A DNA stretch of 64,000 nt from Streptomyces qaidamensis (GTDB lineage Bacteria; Actinomycetota; Actinomycetes; Streptomycetales; Streptomycetaceae): positions 6,758,001 through 6,822,000 of the forward strand of contig NZ_CP015098.1 in NCBI RefSeq assembly GCF_001611795.1, written 5' to 3'. Each line of letters begins with the position of its first letter. Position 1 is the stretch's first letter. Positions 15,845-24,671 of this stretch are shown here, piece after piece. Below the pieces are notes generated by a model. That model was not told the DNA's origin. It saw only the letters and a list, made by a program, of their open reading frames with translations, and searched no databases. The position numbers and the translations under genes were made by a program.

Positions 15845-17896
15845 GTGTCCAAACTGACCGACGTGCCCAAACGGATCCTGATCGGGCGCGCACTGCGCAG
15901 CGACCGGCTGGGCGAAACGCTCCTGCCGAAGCGCATCGCACTCCCCGTCTTCGCCTCCGACCCGCTCTCCTCCGTGGCGTACGCGCCCGGTGAGGTCCTG
16001 CTGGTCCTGTCGATCGCGGGCGTGACGGCGTACCACTTCAGCCCCTGGATCGCCGTCGCGGTCGTCGTGCTGATGTTCACCGTGGTGGCGTCGTACCGGC
16101 AGAACGTGCACGCCTACCCCAGCGGCGGCGGCGACTACGAGGTGGCCACCACCAACCTCGGCCCCAAGGCCGGCCTCACCGTCGCCAGCGCGCTGCTCGT
16201 CGACTACGTCCTCACCGTGGCCGTGTCGATCTCCTCCGGCATCGAGAACCTCGGCTCCGCGATCCCGTTCGTCGTCGAGCACAAGGTGTTCTGCGCGATC
16301 GGCGTGATCGTGCTGCTGACCTTGATGAACCTGCGCGGGGTGAAGGAGTCCGGCTCGCTGTTCGCGATCCCGACGTACGTCTTCGTCGCGGGCGTCTTCA
16401 CCATGATCGCGTGGGGCGCCTTCCGCGGACTGGTCCTGGACGACACCATGCGGGCACCGACCGCGGACTACGTCATCAAGCCCGAGCACCAGGGCCTGGC
16501 CGGATTCGCCCTGGTCTTCCTGCTGCTGCGCGCCTTCTCCTCCGGCTGCGCCGCCCTCACCGGCGTCGAGGCGATCTCCAACGGCGTCCCGGCCTTCCGC
16601 AAGCCCAAGTCGAAGAACGCCGCGACCACCCTCGCCATGATGGGCCTGCTGGCCGTCACCATGTTCTGCGGCATCATCGCGCTGGCCGCCGCGACCGACG
16701 TCCGCATGGCCGAGAACCCGGCCAAGGACCTGTTCCACAACGGTGTCCCGCTCGGCGGCGACTACGTCCAGAACCCGGTGATCTCCCAGGTCGCCGAGGC
16801 GGTTTTCGGCAAGGGCAGCTTCCTGTTCATCATCCTGGCCGCCGCCACCGCGCTGGTCCTGTTCCTCGCCGCCAACACCGCCTACAACGGTTTCCCGCTG
16901 CTCGGCTCGATCCTCGCCCAGGACCGCTACCTGCCCCGCCAGCTGCACACCCGCGGCGACCGGCTGGCCTTCTCCAACGGCATCGTGCTCCTCGCCGGCG
17001 CCGCCGGACTGCTGGTCGGGATCTACGGCGCCGACTCCACGCGCCTGATCCAGCTCTACATCGTCGGCGTGTTCGTGTCCTTCACGCTCAGCCAGACCGG
17101 CATGGTCCGGCACTGGAACCGCCACCTGGCCACCGAGAAGGACCAGGCCAAGCGCCGTCACATGATCCGCTCCCGCGCCATCAACGCCTTCGGCGCGTTC
17201 TTCACCGGCCTGGTGCTGGTGGTCGTCCTCGTCACCAAGTTCACGCACGGCGCCTGGGTCGCCCTGCTCGGCATGGTGATCTTCTACGCGACGATGACGG
17301 CCATCCGTAAGCACTACGACCGGGTCGCCGCCGAGATCGCGGCCCCCGAGGGCCCGAGCGACGACAGCGTACGGCCCTCCCGCGTCCACTCGGTCGTACT
17401 GATCTCCAAGATCCACCGCCCGGCACTGCGCGCCCTGGCCTACGCCAAGCTGATGCGCTCGGACACGCTGGAGGCCCTCAGCGTCAACGTCGACCCGGCG
17501 GAGATCAAGGCCCTGCGCGAGGAGTGGGAGCGGCGCGGCATCGACGTACCGCTGAAGGTTTTGGACTCGCCCTACCGCGAGATCACCCGGCCGATCATCG
17601 AGTACGTCAAGAGCCTGCGCAAGGAATCGCCGCGGGACGCGGTGTCCGTGATCATCCCCGAGTATGTCGTCGGCCACTGGTACGAGCACCTGCTGCACAA
17701 CCAGAGCGCCCTGCGGCTGAAGGGACGGCTGCTGTTCACGCCCGGGATCATGGTGACCTCGGTGCCGTACCAGCTGCAGTCCTCCGAGGCGGCCAAGCGG
17801 CGGGCCCGCAGGCAGCAGGACTGGAACGCGCCGGGGTCGGTGCGCCGGGGTCCCGCCCAGGTGCCGTCGAAGGAGTCCTCCGAGCGCAAGTCCTGA
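15845..17896 (+). CDS. KimA/YdaO-like APC-superfamily permease, probable K+ importer
   Basis: A 683-aa protein from GTG 15845 with about 12 membrane helices followed by a ~190-aa cytosolic domain. Several stretches closely resemble Bacillus KimA (YdaO) as I recall it: FASDPLSSVAYAPGE, YPSGGGDYEVATTNLG, VDYVLTVAVSISSG, FSSGCAALTGVEAISN and SFTLSQTGM. KimA is a proton-coupled potassium importer controlled by c-di-AMP. Databases often call this actinobacterial gene an amino-acid permease. The neighbouring TrkA pair supports potassium. No ydaO-type riboswitch was found in the short leader. Confidence 0.8.
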   Translation: MSKLTDVPKRILIGRALRSDRLGETLLPKRIALPVFASDPLSSVAYAPGEVLLVLSIAGVTAYHFSPWIAVAVVVLMFTVVASYRQNVHAYPSGGGDYEVATTNLGPKAGLTVASALLVDYVLTVAVSISSGIENLGSAIPFVVEHKVFCAIGVIVLLTLMNLRGVKESGSLFAIPTYVFVAGVFTMIAWGAFRGLVLDDTMRAPTADYVIKPEHQGLAGFALVFLLLRAFSSGCAALTGVEAISNGVPAFRKPKSKNAATTLAMMGLLAVTMFCGIIALAAATDVRMAENPAKDLFHNGVPLGGDYVQNPVISQVAEAVFGKGSFLFIILAAATALVLFLAANTAYNGFPLLGSILAQDRYLPRQLHTRGDRLAFSNGIVLLAGAAGLLVGIYGADSTRLIQLYIVGVFVSFTLSQTGMVRHWNRHLATEKDQAKRRHMIRSRAINAFGAFFTGLVLVVVLVTKFTHGAWVALLGMVIFYATMTAIRKHYDRVAAEIAAPEGPSDDSVRPSRVHSVVLISKIHRPALRALAYAKLMRSDTLEALSVNVDPAEIKALREEWERRGIDVPLKVLDSPYREITRPIIEYVKSLRKESPRDAVSVIIPEYVVGHWYEHLLHNQSALRLKGRLLFTPGIMVTSVPYQLQSSEAAKRRARRQQDWNAPGSVRRGPAQVPSKESSERKS

Positions 17897-18018
17897 CGAT
17901 TTCCCGATGCGACGGCTCGTGTGAAGCGGCCGGGTGGCAGCCACGTAGACTGGTGGGCTGTTGTCCGGCCGTTTTTCGTTCGGCCCTTCCCCCTCACGCG
18001 TTATGGAGTCACCCCGCC

Positions 18019-19347
18019 ATGCAGGCAGAACCGAGGAAGTCGCTGGTGGGGGAGGAGTACGAGGTCGAGGTCGGCCCCGTCGCCCACGGCGGTCACTGCG
18101 TCGCCCGTACGTCCGAGGGGCAGGTGCTGTTCGTACGGCACGCGCTGCCCGGTGAGCGGGTCGTGGCGCGGGTGACGGAGGGCGAAGAGGGCGCACGGTT
18201 CCTGCGCGCGGACGCCGTGACGGTGCTCGACGCCTCCAAGGACCGGATCGACGAGCCCTGCCCGTTCGCCGGTCCCGGCCGCTGCGGTGGCTGCGACTGG
18301 CAGCACGCCAAGCCGGGCGCGCAGCGCCGCCTGAAGGCCGACGTCATCGCCGAACAGCTCCAGCACCTCGCCGGGCTCACCCCGGAGGAGGCCGGCTGGG
18401 ACGGCACGGTGTTGCCCGCCGAGGGCGACAAGGTGCCCGCGGGCCAGGTCCCCGCGTGGCGCACCCGCGTCCAGTACGCCGTCACCGCCGACGGCCGGGC
18501 GGGCCTGCGCCGGCACCGCTCGCACGAGGTGGAGCCGATCGACCACTGCATGATCGCCGCGGAGGGCGTCAGCGAGCTGGGCATCGAGAAGCGGGTCTGG
18601 ACGGGCATGGACTCCGTCGAGGCGATCGCGGCGACGGGCTCCCAGGACCGCCAGGTGATCCTCACCCCGAAGCCGGGCGCGCGCCTTCCGCTGGTCGAAC
18701 TCGACCGCCCGGTCTCCGTCCTGCGCGTGGACGAGCGCTCCGGCGGTGTCCACCGCGTCCACGGCCGCCCCTTCGTCCGCGAACGCGCCGACGGCCGCAC
18801 GCACCGTGTCGGCAACGGCGGCTTCTGGCAGGTCCACCCGAAGGCGGCCGACACGCTGGTCACGGCTGTGATGCAGGGCCTGCTCCCGCGCAAGGGCGAC
18901 ATGGCCCTCGATCTGTACTGCGGCGTCGGCCTCTTCGCCGGCGCCCTCGCCGACCGCGTCGGCGACCAGGGCGCGGTCCTCGGCATCGAGTCCGGCAAGC
19001 GCGCGGTGGAGGACGCACGGCACAACCTCGCGGACTTCGAGCGCGTACGGATCGAGCAGGGCAAGGTCGAGGCGGTCCTCCCGCGCACCGGCATCTCGGA
19101 GGTCGACCTGATCGTCCTGGACCCGCCTCGGGCGGGGGCTGGCCGCAAGACGGTCCAGCACCTGGCCTCGCTGGGCGCGCGGCGGATCGCGTACGTGGCG
19201 TGCGATCCGGCTGCGTTGGCGCGGGACTTGGGGTATTTCCGGGACGGTGGGTATCGGGTGCGGACGCTTCGGGCGTTCGATCTGTTTCCGATGACGCATC
19301 ACGTGGAGTGCGTGGCGATTCTTGAGCCTGCGGATAAGGGTGCTTGA
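18019..19347 (+). CDS. TRAM-domain class I SAM-dependent RNA methyltransferase (RumA/TrmA-type)
   Basis: A 442-aa m5U methyltransferase. An N-terminal TRAM domain (about 8-65) is followed by an Fe-S cysteine set (CPFAGPGRCGGC, plus Cys in IDHCM), a SAM motif LDLYCGVGLFAGALA, LDPPRAGAG, and the catalytic cysteine in YVACDPAALARDL. It should methylate C5 of a uridine in 23S rRNA or tRNA; the exact site is not predictable. It is the last gene of the conserved block; after its stop the sequence becomes less G+C-biased. Confidence 0.92.
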   Translation: MQAEPRKSLVGEEYEVEVGPVAHGGHCVARTSEGQVLFVRHALPGERVVARVTEGEEGARFLRADAVTVLDASKDRIDEPCPFAGPGRCGGCDWQHAKPGAQRRLKADVIAEQLQHLAGLTPEEAGWDGTVLPAEGDKVPAGQVPAWRTRVQYAVTADGRAGLRRHRSHEVEPIDHCMIAAEGVSELGIEKRVWTGMDSVEAIAATGSQDRQVILTPKPGARLPLVELDRPVSVLRVDERSGGVHRVHGRPFVRERADGRTHRVGNGGFWQVHPKAADTLVTAVMQGLLPRKGDMALDLYCGVGLFAGALADRVGDQGAVLGIESGKRAVEDARHNLADFERVRIEQGKVEAVLPRTGISEVDLIVLDPPRAGAGRKTVQHLASLGARRIAYVACDPAALARDLGYFRDGGYRVRTLRAFDLFPMTHHVECVAILEPADKGA

Positions 19348-19604
19348 CCTGCGGTTTTGTTGCTCTAGTGGGTTGCTCGACCTGTTTCCCTCCGCGCAGC
19401 GGTTCAATCGGGCGGATCGATCCTTGAGAGCTCTCTGATCTGCGAGTTCGTGAGGAATGCGCTGCACCAGGGCGACGCCTTCAGATGTCTCTTCGGGGAT
19501 TCTTGACGCTCGGACGACGCTCATAATGGCGTCTCTACCGCGCCATCACGTTTAGTGGTGCCAGCGACCGCTTGGCTCCGCGCTCGCGGAGCTGAGAGCG
19601 CCAT

Positions 19605-19623
19605 TGATACCTGCCTGGTATCA
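19605..19623 (+). promoter_or_regulatory. Inverted-repeat operator before the antitoxin gene
   Basis: Arms TGATACC and GGTATCA (7 bp) with a 5-bp spacer, ending 7 bp before the antitoxin ATG. Placement and size fit autoregulation by the RHH antitoxin or the toxin-antitoxin complex. A TATCAT hexamer inside the right arm could be the -10 box, which would give a near-leaderless transcript. Confidence 0.6.
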
Positions 19624-19630
19624 TGGTCGT

Positions 19631-19825
19631 ATGGCGATGACACTTCGACTCCCCGACGACCTTGACGCGAAGCTCACCGAGCGGGCTCGTCGGGAGGGCC
19701 GCAGCAAGCAGGAACTCGCCATCGAGGCCATCCGGGACGCCCAGAACCGGGCCGAGCTGAAGGTCAATGACGTCTTGGTCGAGCTCATGGACAGTGATGC
19801 GGAGATCCTGGACTACCTGAAGTGA
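19631..19825 (+). CDS. Ribbon-helix-helix antitoxin (64 aa)
   Basis: MAMTLRLPDDLDAKLTERAR is the beta-strand and first helix of a CopG/RHH DNA-binding dimer, followed by a second helix with SKQELAIEAIRDA. The acidic C-tail (ELMDSDAEILDYLK) would wrap the toxin. An ATG 27 bp upstream is possible, but it would place the operator inside the gene. The stop overlaps the toxin GTG (GTGA). Confidence 0.88.
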   Translation: MAMTLRLPDDLDAKLTERARREGRSKQELAIEAIRDAQNRAELKVNDVLVELMDSDAEILDYLK

Positions 19826-20214
19826 CCGACGTGCGCTACATCCAGATCGACGAAATCCTGGCCATCGCCCGTACGGTCAACGGTACGGAGCACAGCGTGC
19901 GTGACATGGGCCTTCTGGTGTCAGCGATCGAGCGACCCCGGACGAACGTGTTCGGAGCCGAGCTGTATCCCACGCTGCACGAGAAGGCTGCGGCATTGCT
20001 GCACTCCGTCGCCCGCAATCACGCACTGATCGACGGCAACAAGCGCACTGCCTGGCTGGCCATGCGCGTCTTCCTGCGGTTCAACGGCGTCAGCGCCAGT
20101 ACCGTCCCACCGCCCGTCTCCATTGCCGGCCCGTTCGTCGAGGAAGTCGCGCAGGACAACATCGATGTACCGGTCATCGCCAAGCGCCTGGCGGCCTGGT
20201 TCCCTGCTTCCTGA
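19822..20214 (+). CDS. Doc-type Fic-domain toxin
   Basis: A 130-aa Fic/Doc protein with the active-site motif HALIDGNKR (about residues 66-74). Doc toxins phosphorylate EF-Tu; longer Fic proteins AMPylate. Here the motif carries Asp-Gly-Asn-Lys-Arg, intermediate between Doc and classical Fic, and the size and TA partner point to Doc. GTG start coupled to the antitoxin stop. The module sits just past the conserved block, a common insertion place. Confidence 0.88.
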   Translation: MTDVRYIQIDEILAIARTVNGTEHSVRDMGLLVSAIERPRTNVFGAELYPTLHEKAAALLHSVARNHALIDGNKRTAWLAMRVFLRFNGVSASTVPPPVSIAGPFVEEVAQDNIDVPVIAKRLAAWFPAS

Positions 20215-20224
20215 CGTTCGACGA

Positions 20225-20260
20225 CGTGAGGGCGGGGCACGCGCGTGCCCCGCCCTCACG
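20225..20260. terminator. Perfect palindromic terminator after the Doc toxin
   Basis: A 36-bp perfect palindrome with 18-nt arms, starting 11 bp after the toxin stop. Confidence 0.92.
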
Positions 20261-20536
20261 CGCGGTCCGGCCCTGCTCAGGTCAGGCCGGAATGGGGCGC
20301 TGTGTACTGGAATGCGTGGCTCCCTTTCGGCGTGGAATACCGGACAGCAGTTGCATGCTTTCCGCACGGCTTGTGCCCTGCGCTCTGCGGCCGGACATGT
20401 CGGCCCCCTGCTCTGTCCTGGCACCGCGGTCGGGCCGCGCGTTTGACCGGAGGCTCCCTCCGTTTTACTCTCGAACGTGTACGGAGGCAGCATCCGTTTT
20501 GGTGCGGCCGCAGGATCATGGCAGGTAGGAGGGCGC
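20261..20536 (+). promoter_or_regulatory. TetR promoter region with two CGGAGG-type inverted repeats
   Basis: No gene was found between the terminator and the TetR start. Two imperfectly related operators occur: CGGAGG-CTC-CCTCCG at 20448-20462, and ACGGA-N7-TCCGT at 20481-20497, 34 bp apart centre to centre. They are the best candidates for autoregulation by the TetR protein encoded at 20537. Confidence 0.5.
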
Positions 20537-21130
20537 ATGAGCGCCGGTGAACTGCGGGGACGCAAGCCCCGCGCGGACGTCCAGCGCAACCGCGCTGCCC
20601 TCCTGGAGACCGCGCAGCGTCACTTCCTGCGGCACGGGGTCGGAACCTCCCTCGAGGCGGTGGCCAAGGAGGCGGGAGTCGGGCCCGCCACCCTGTATCG
20701 GCACTTCCCCACCCGTGAAGCGCTGCTGGCGGCTGTGCTGCAGACGCGCTCCGAAGAACTGGTGGCCCGCCAGGCGGAGATCGAGCAACTCGGCGACCCG
20801 GCCGAGGCGCTGGAGCAGTGGCTGCGGGCGATGGAGGAGTACTTCAGCGCCTTCAGCGGGCTGCCCGACCCGCTCATGGCCGCGGCTCGGGCGCAGGAGC
20901 CGGACAACCCGCTCACGATTCCCTGCGACATCCTCATCTCCGCCACCGATCAATACGTGCGAGCCGCGCAGCTCGCGGGGCGCGTGCGCCCGTCGGTGCG
21001 GGGGTACGACCTGTTCCTCGCGGCCTGTTCCATTGCCTGGATCAAAGGCAACGGCGCCGAAAAGGAGTCGCTCGACCGGCTCCGCACGCTCATCGCGAGC
21101 GGCTACCGCCAGCGGGACACCCAGGCGTAA
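20537..21130 (+). CDS. TetR family transcriptional regulator
   Basis: A 197-aa protein with an AGGAGGG ribosome site. The N-terminal HTH reads ETAQRHFLRHGVGTSLEAVA...GVGPATLYRHFPTREALLAAV. The C-terminal ligand domain resembles the SbtR-like subfamily (SIAWIKGNGAEKESLDRLRTLI). It lies 106 bp upstream of an NADP-binding reductase and a nitroreductase on the same strand, which it may control in response to a redox-active or electrophilic ligand; ligand unknown. Confidence 0.9.
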   Translation: MSAGELRGRKPRADVQRNRAALLETAQRHFLRHGVGTSLEAVAKEAGVGPATLYRHFPTREALLAAVLQTRSEELVARQAEIEQLGDPAEALEQWLRAMEEYFSAFSGLPDPLMAAARAQEPDNPLTIPCDILISATDQYVRAAQLAGRVRPSVRGYDLFLAACSIAWIKGNGAEKESLDRLRTLIASGYRQRDTQA

Positions 21131-21236
21131 ACCGCCAGACACCGCGCCTCGCCCCCCGCAAGGCCAGGTGGCACCAGCACACGGCCATCACATCGCGCTG
21201 TCCTCAGGGGCGGCACAACCTTCCAAGGAACAAATC

Positions 21237-21971
21237 ATGAAAATTACTGTCATAGGCGCCGGTGCCATCGGCGGGAACCTCGCTGCCAAGCTCAGCACGG
21301 CCGGTCACGACGTCCAGGTGGCCGACGCCCGCGGCCCCGAGGCCGTCCGGGCGGAGGCGCTGGAGTCCGGGGCCCGCGCGGCGGAGCTCGCCGACGCCGT
21401 CCAGGGCCGGGACGTCATCGTCCTGGCCACCCCCTTCGGGGTGGCGGGGAAGCTGGCCGGCCTGTTCGCCTCGGTCCCCGCCGAGACGGTGGTCATCGAC
21501 ACCTCGAACTACTATCCGCACCTCAGCGGGCAGATCGAGGCCGTGGACAACGGCGAGGTCGAGAGCGTGTGGAACGCCGAGCAGCTGGGGCGCCCCGTGG
21601 TCAAGGCATGGAACGCCGCCCTGGCCGAGACCCAGCGGACCAAGGGTGTTCCGGCCGGAACGCCCGGCCGCCTCGCCATCCCCGTCGCCGGCGACTCCGA
21701 GGAGGCGCGGCGTGTGGCCATGCGGCTCGTGGACGACACCGGCTTCGACCCCTACGACGCCGGCACGCTGGCCGACTCCTGGCGCCAGCAGCCGAACAGC
21801 CCCGCCTACTGCACCGAGCTGAGCTTCGACGAGCTGCCGGCGGCCCTGGCCGCGGCCGACCGCGTCAAGGACGCGGCCATCCGCGACAGCCTCCCGGAAC
21901 GCTTCGCCGCCCTCCCGGCCAACCCCACCGTCGACGACGTCGTCGAGATGAACCGCGCCGCCCACCGCTGA
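21237..21971 (+). CDS. NAD(P)-binding oxidoreductase, F420-dependent NADP reductase-like
   Basis: A 244-aa protein from ATG 21237 (AAGGAA upstream). Rossmann motif VIGAGAIGGNLAAKLSTAGHDV, then VIVLATPFGVAGKLAG and VIDTSNYYPHL. The layout matches the NPD (F420-NADP oxidoreductase / coenzyme F420-dependent) family often annotated NADPH-dependent F420 reductase. The F420-binding side is not verifiable by eye. It is between TetR and nitroreductase genes, probably a stress-inducible redox operon. Confidence 0.8.
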   Translation: MKITVIGAGAIGGNLAAKLSTAGHDVQVADARGPEAVRAEALESGARAAELADAVQGRDVIVLATPFGVAGKLAGLFASVPAETVVIDTSNYYPHLSGQIEAVDNGEVESVWNAEQLGRPVVKAWNAALAETQRTKGVPAGTPGRLAIPVAGDSEEARRVAMRLVDDTGFDPYDAGTLADSWRQQPNSPAYCTELSFDELPAALAAADRVKDAAIRDSLPERFAALPANPTVDDVVEMNRAAHR

Positions 21972-22242
21972 GACACCCGACGCGGCTCTCGTGCACCCAA
22001 CGGCACGAGGGCGGCAGCGCTGGGCGCCACGAACACACAATAACGAACACGAAGAGCGCACAGTCCCCCCACGCTGCAGCCTCGGCACCCCGCTGCCTGC
22101 GAACATCCGCAAGCCTGCAGGTACCCGCAAAAGTGCATCTCGCGTCCGGCCCTTACTTCGGCTACCGCCTCGCATGGCCTGCCGTACTGCGCTGTGCCGC
22201 GGCCGCAGTGGCGGCGACTGCGCGCCATGGAGAGGAATCGCC

Positions 22243-22941
22243 TTGCCCGGCACCACATCAGCTTTCACCGAGATCGCACGCTCCCGACGCTCCCCCCGGC
22301 ACTTCCTGCCCACCGCCCTGTCCCCTTCGGACATCCGCGGCGTGCTGGAAGACGCGCAGACGGCGCCCTCGAACAGCAACACCCAGCCGTGGTCGGTGCA
22401 CGTCGTCTCAGGTGCGGCGCGGGACGCCCTGGCCAAAGAGCTGCTCCGGGCCGAGGAGGAGGGGTGGACCTCCCCGGATTTCACCGACGGCTACGGCGAC
22501 GGCCTCTACCTCGAGCGGTCGCGGGCCCTGGGCGCGAGTGTCTACCGGACCCGAGGCGTCGAGCGCTCGGACCGGGACGGCAGGAGGGCGGCGGTACGTG
22601 AGAACCTGGAGTTCTACGGCGCTCCCCATGCCGCCTTCCTGTTCATGCCGGCACTCGGCGACGGGGTACGGACGGCCGGCGACATCGGCATGTACGCGCA
22701 GAACTTCCTGCTCTCGCTGGCGGCCCGGGGACTGGCCGGCATCCCGCAGACCGTACTCGGCGTCTACGCCGACACCGTCCGCGAGTTCCTGGGTGTCCCC
22801 GCGGAGCTCAAGCTGCTGTTCGGCATCTCCTTCGGCATGGCTGACCCGGCGGCACCCGTGAACACGCTCCGCACAGAGCGGGTTCCGCTGCAGCGGAGCG
22901 TGGTCCTGCACGACACACCCGGAGTCCTCGACAGGCCGTAG
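22243..22941 (+). CDS. Nitroreductase family FMN protein
   Basis: I chose TTG 22243 because GGAGAGGAA lies five bases upstream; it gives 232 aa. The N-terminal FMN-binding RRSPRHFLP is followed by APSNSNTQPW, the classical flavin/substrate segment, and a central dimer helix DIGMYAQNFLLSLAARGL. These NAD(P)H-dependent enzymes reduce nitroaromatics, quinones or flavins. It is 271 bp downstream of the NADP-binding gene and ends at the 22978 hairpin. Confidence 0.85.
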   Translation: MPGTTSAFTEIARSRRSPRHFLPTALSPSDIRGVLEDAQTAPSNSNTQPWSVHVVSGAARDALAKELLRAEEEGWTSPDFTDGYGDGLYLERSRALGASVYRTRGVERSDRDGRRAAVRENLEFYGAPHAAFLFMPALGDGVRTAGDIGMYAQNFLLSLAARGLAGIPQTVLGVYADTVREFLGVPAELKLLFGISFGMADPAAPVNTLRTERVPLQRSVVLHDTPGVLDRP

Positions 22942-22977
22942 CTCCTCCGCCCGCAGGAACCATCCGGTGCCGTGCCT

Positions 22978-23012
22978 GGGTTTGGGGCCGACACTCGGCC
23001 GGCCCCAAACCC
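22978..23012 (+). terminator. Hairpin terminator after the nitroreductase gene
   Basis: A 13-bp stem (22978-22990 with 23000-23012) and 9-nt loop, 36 bp past the stop. Confidence 0.85.
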
Positions 23013-23088
23013 TGGCATCCGCACGGCCTCTGACTACCCCGGAGATGCCTCCGCCCTCGAGAAAACAAGTGGAGGTGTTCTCCGCTTT

Positions 23089-23700
23089 TCATCGCTCAGT
23101 CTGGAGCAGCAGGGCATCAGGGCGCCGGCGCGGGCGGCCGACGACACCGGCGACTGCCGGGACCTTGTCGAGCAAGGGCAGCAGCTGGGTGACGTCGTTG
23201 CGGTTGCCGCCGGTCAGCGACACCGCAAGCGGGATGCCCTGGCCGTCGGTGAGGACGTGATGCTTGCTGCCCGGACGTGCGCGGTCGACCGGGCTGGGAC
23301 CGCTTTGGGCCTCTGCGGGCCGCCCGGACATGAGAGGAATCGATCACCGCCCGCGACCAGTCCAGCTTCTTCGCCGCCCGCAGCTTCTTCAGCAGCACCA
23401 GGTGCAGTTCGTCCCAGACGCCGGCCTCGTTCAAGGCGGCCAGGCGCCGCCAGCACGTCATCCCCGAGCCAAAGCCCAGCTCCTGCGGCAGGTACTCCCA
23501 CTGGATGCCGGTGTGCAGCACGAACGGGATCCCGCACAAGGCCTGCCGGTCCGGGACCCGCGGCCTGCCCTCGACCAGCTTCGGACCCGGCTTGGGCAGC
23601 AACGGCTCGATCAGCGACCACAGTTCGTCCGAGACAATCCACGGACGCGACTGCCTCTTCCCCACGACCAGACCAACGAGCAACCAAACCGACAGTCACA
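23089..23700 (-). pseudogene. IS5-family transposase remnant
   Basis: Minus strand from about 23683: WIVSDELWSLIEPLLPKPG and GIQWEYLPQELGFGSGMTCWRRL are the helical start of an IS5-type DDE transposase. VIDSSHV supplies the first Asp. The frame then shifts near 23320 to SKHHVLTDGQGIPLAVSLTGGNRND (second Asp). The protein breaks off at PDALL (about 23095), so the catalytic Glu and C-terminus are lost. A frameshift in IS5 elements can be programmed, but the missing end shows a dead copy. Confidence 0.85.
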
Positions 23701-23734
23701 TGATCAACGGCTTCTGTTAGGACCTCTAAGCCGG

Positions 23735-23909
23735 AATGGGGAGCGGTGGGGAGGCTGCCCAGCGCCGTGGCGCCAGAGTTACTCCTCGTGCCCGACGGGT
23801 CGTACGCCGTCAGGACCTTGCCGCAGTGCCATGGTCGGCGCCCGCCCGTCGATCCGCACAGACCGCCGCACCCATCCCCCCCGGTTCCTTGGTCTTCGTC
23901 CTCGTTCAC
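23735..23909 (-). pseudogene. Truncated ORF sharing a tail motif with 24672-24848 (copy B)
   Basis: GTG 23909 overlaps the stop of the 253-aa gene (GTGA), so it was translationally coupled. After a glycine-rich start it encodes LTAYDPSGTRSNSGATALGS. That segment is co-linear, without gaps, with TAYGPWGIKGDSGATALGG of copy A. The homology stops at about 23735, where IS5-remnant sequence begins. The natural C-terminus was therefore probably removed by the insertion. Confidence 0.55.
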
Positions 23910-24667
23910 CAGTTCCCGTAGTCCTCCACGTAGGTGGCGATCAGCTCGAGCAGGGCGTCGGCCCGGTGCCGGTCCTCGCGTTGCTCGCGGAGGGCCTTGT
24001 AGGCGGCCTGGAGGCGGGCCAGGGCGGCCGGTTCACCGTCGACCAGGTCGTCGACCACCGGCGTGGTGACCAGGTCCAGGCATTCGGTGAGCAGGCGGCG
24101 GGTGGCCGGGGCGGGGGGAGCAGGGTCGGGGGTGGCGAAGCTGGTGGTCAGGTAGCGCGCGGGGTTCGTGAGGCTCCAGCCGACGACGGTGCCGTGCTGG
24201 ACGAGGAGTGCCACGTCGGGGGCGATGCCGATGCCGGCTTCCAGCGGTTCGTCGAGGACGTCGAGGTCGCGCAGGCAGGTCAGCACGGCATCGCCGGGAG
24301 CGCGGCACAGCACCGTGCACATCTCGTGCCGGAAGTCCTTGACCTCGTCCGCGCGGAGCCCGCCCGGGCGTACTTCGGGCGGGACGGGAAGGCGGGCCGA
24401 GTCCTCGGCTGAGGCGGACTCTTCCGGAATTCGGAATTCAGCCCCGACCATCTGTCGGTCGCTCGGGGCGAAGCGGAAAACGTCGGGGAGGTCCCACAGC
24501 AGGTCCTGGCTGCCGAACGTGTCCGCGAGGAACTTCTCCCGTTCCACCCGGTCCGCATAGGGGGAAACGATCAGGAAAGTACCGAGGAGACGGGGAACGA
24601 GGTCGAGCGGCTCGTCCGTCACCGTCGCGGACCAGCCGCCGTCGAACTTCAGTTTCGTCGTCATCAC
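23906..24667 (-). CDS. Uncharacterised protein (253 aa) between duplicated gene tails
   Basis: ATG 24667 begins MMTTKLKFDGGWSATVTDEP, 4 bp after the stop of the upstream gene tail. It is a soluble, acidic, alpha/beta protein with no signal peptide. Segments such as LVPRLLGTFLIVSPYADRVE and LVQHGTVVGWSLTNPARYL are ordered, and a charged helical C-terminus ends VEDYGNW. I do not recognise a family. The tight coupling on both sides (4 bp upstream, GTGA downstream) suggests it works with the tail-bearing proteins, for example as an immunity or chaperone partner; that is speculation. Confidence 0.65.
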   Translation of the reverse strand: MMTTKLKFDGGWSATVTDEPLDLVPRLLGTFLIVSPYADRVEREKFLADTFGSQDLLWDLPDVFRFAPSDRQMVGAEFRIPEESASAEDSARLPVPPEVRPGGLRADEVKDFRHEMCTVLCRAPGDAVLTCLRDLDVLDEPLEAGIGIAPDVALLVQHGTVVGWSLTNPARYLTTSFATPDPAPPAPATRRLLTECLDLVTTPVVDDLVDGEPAALARLQAAYKALREQREDRHRADALLELIATYVEDYGNW

Positions 24668-24671
24668 TGCC

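Noticed and set aside
17946..17951. TAGACT as a -10 box for the RNA methyltransferase gene
   Set aside because: The hexamer is good, but no matching -35 was found at 16-19 bp, so it is not listed as a promoter.
19348..19604. Small minus-strand frame (starting near 19524) upstream of the toxin-antitoxin module
   Set aside because: It runs on as antisense of the RNA methyltransferase gene, has no recognisable domain and no convincing ribosome site.
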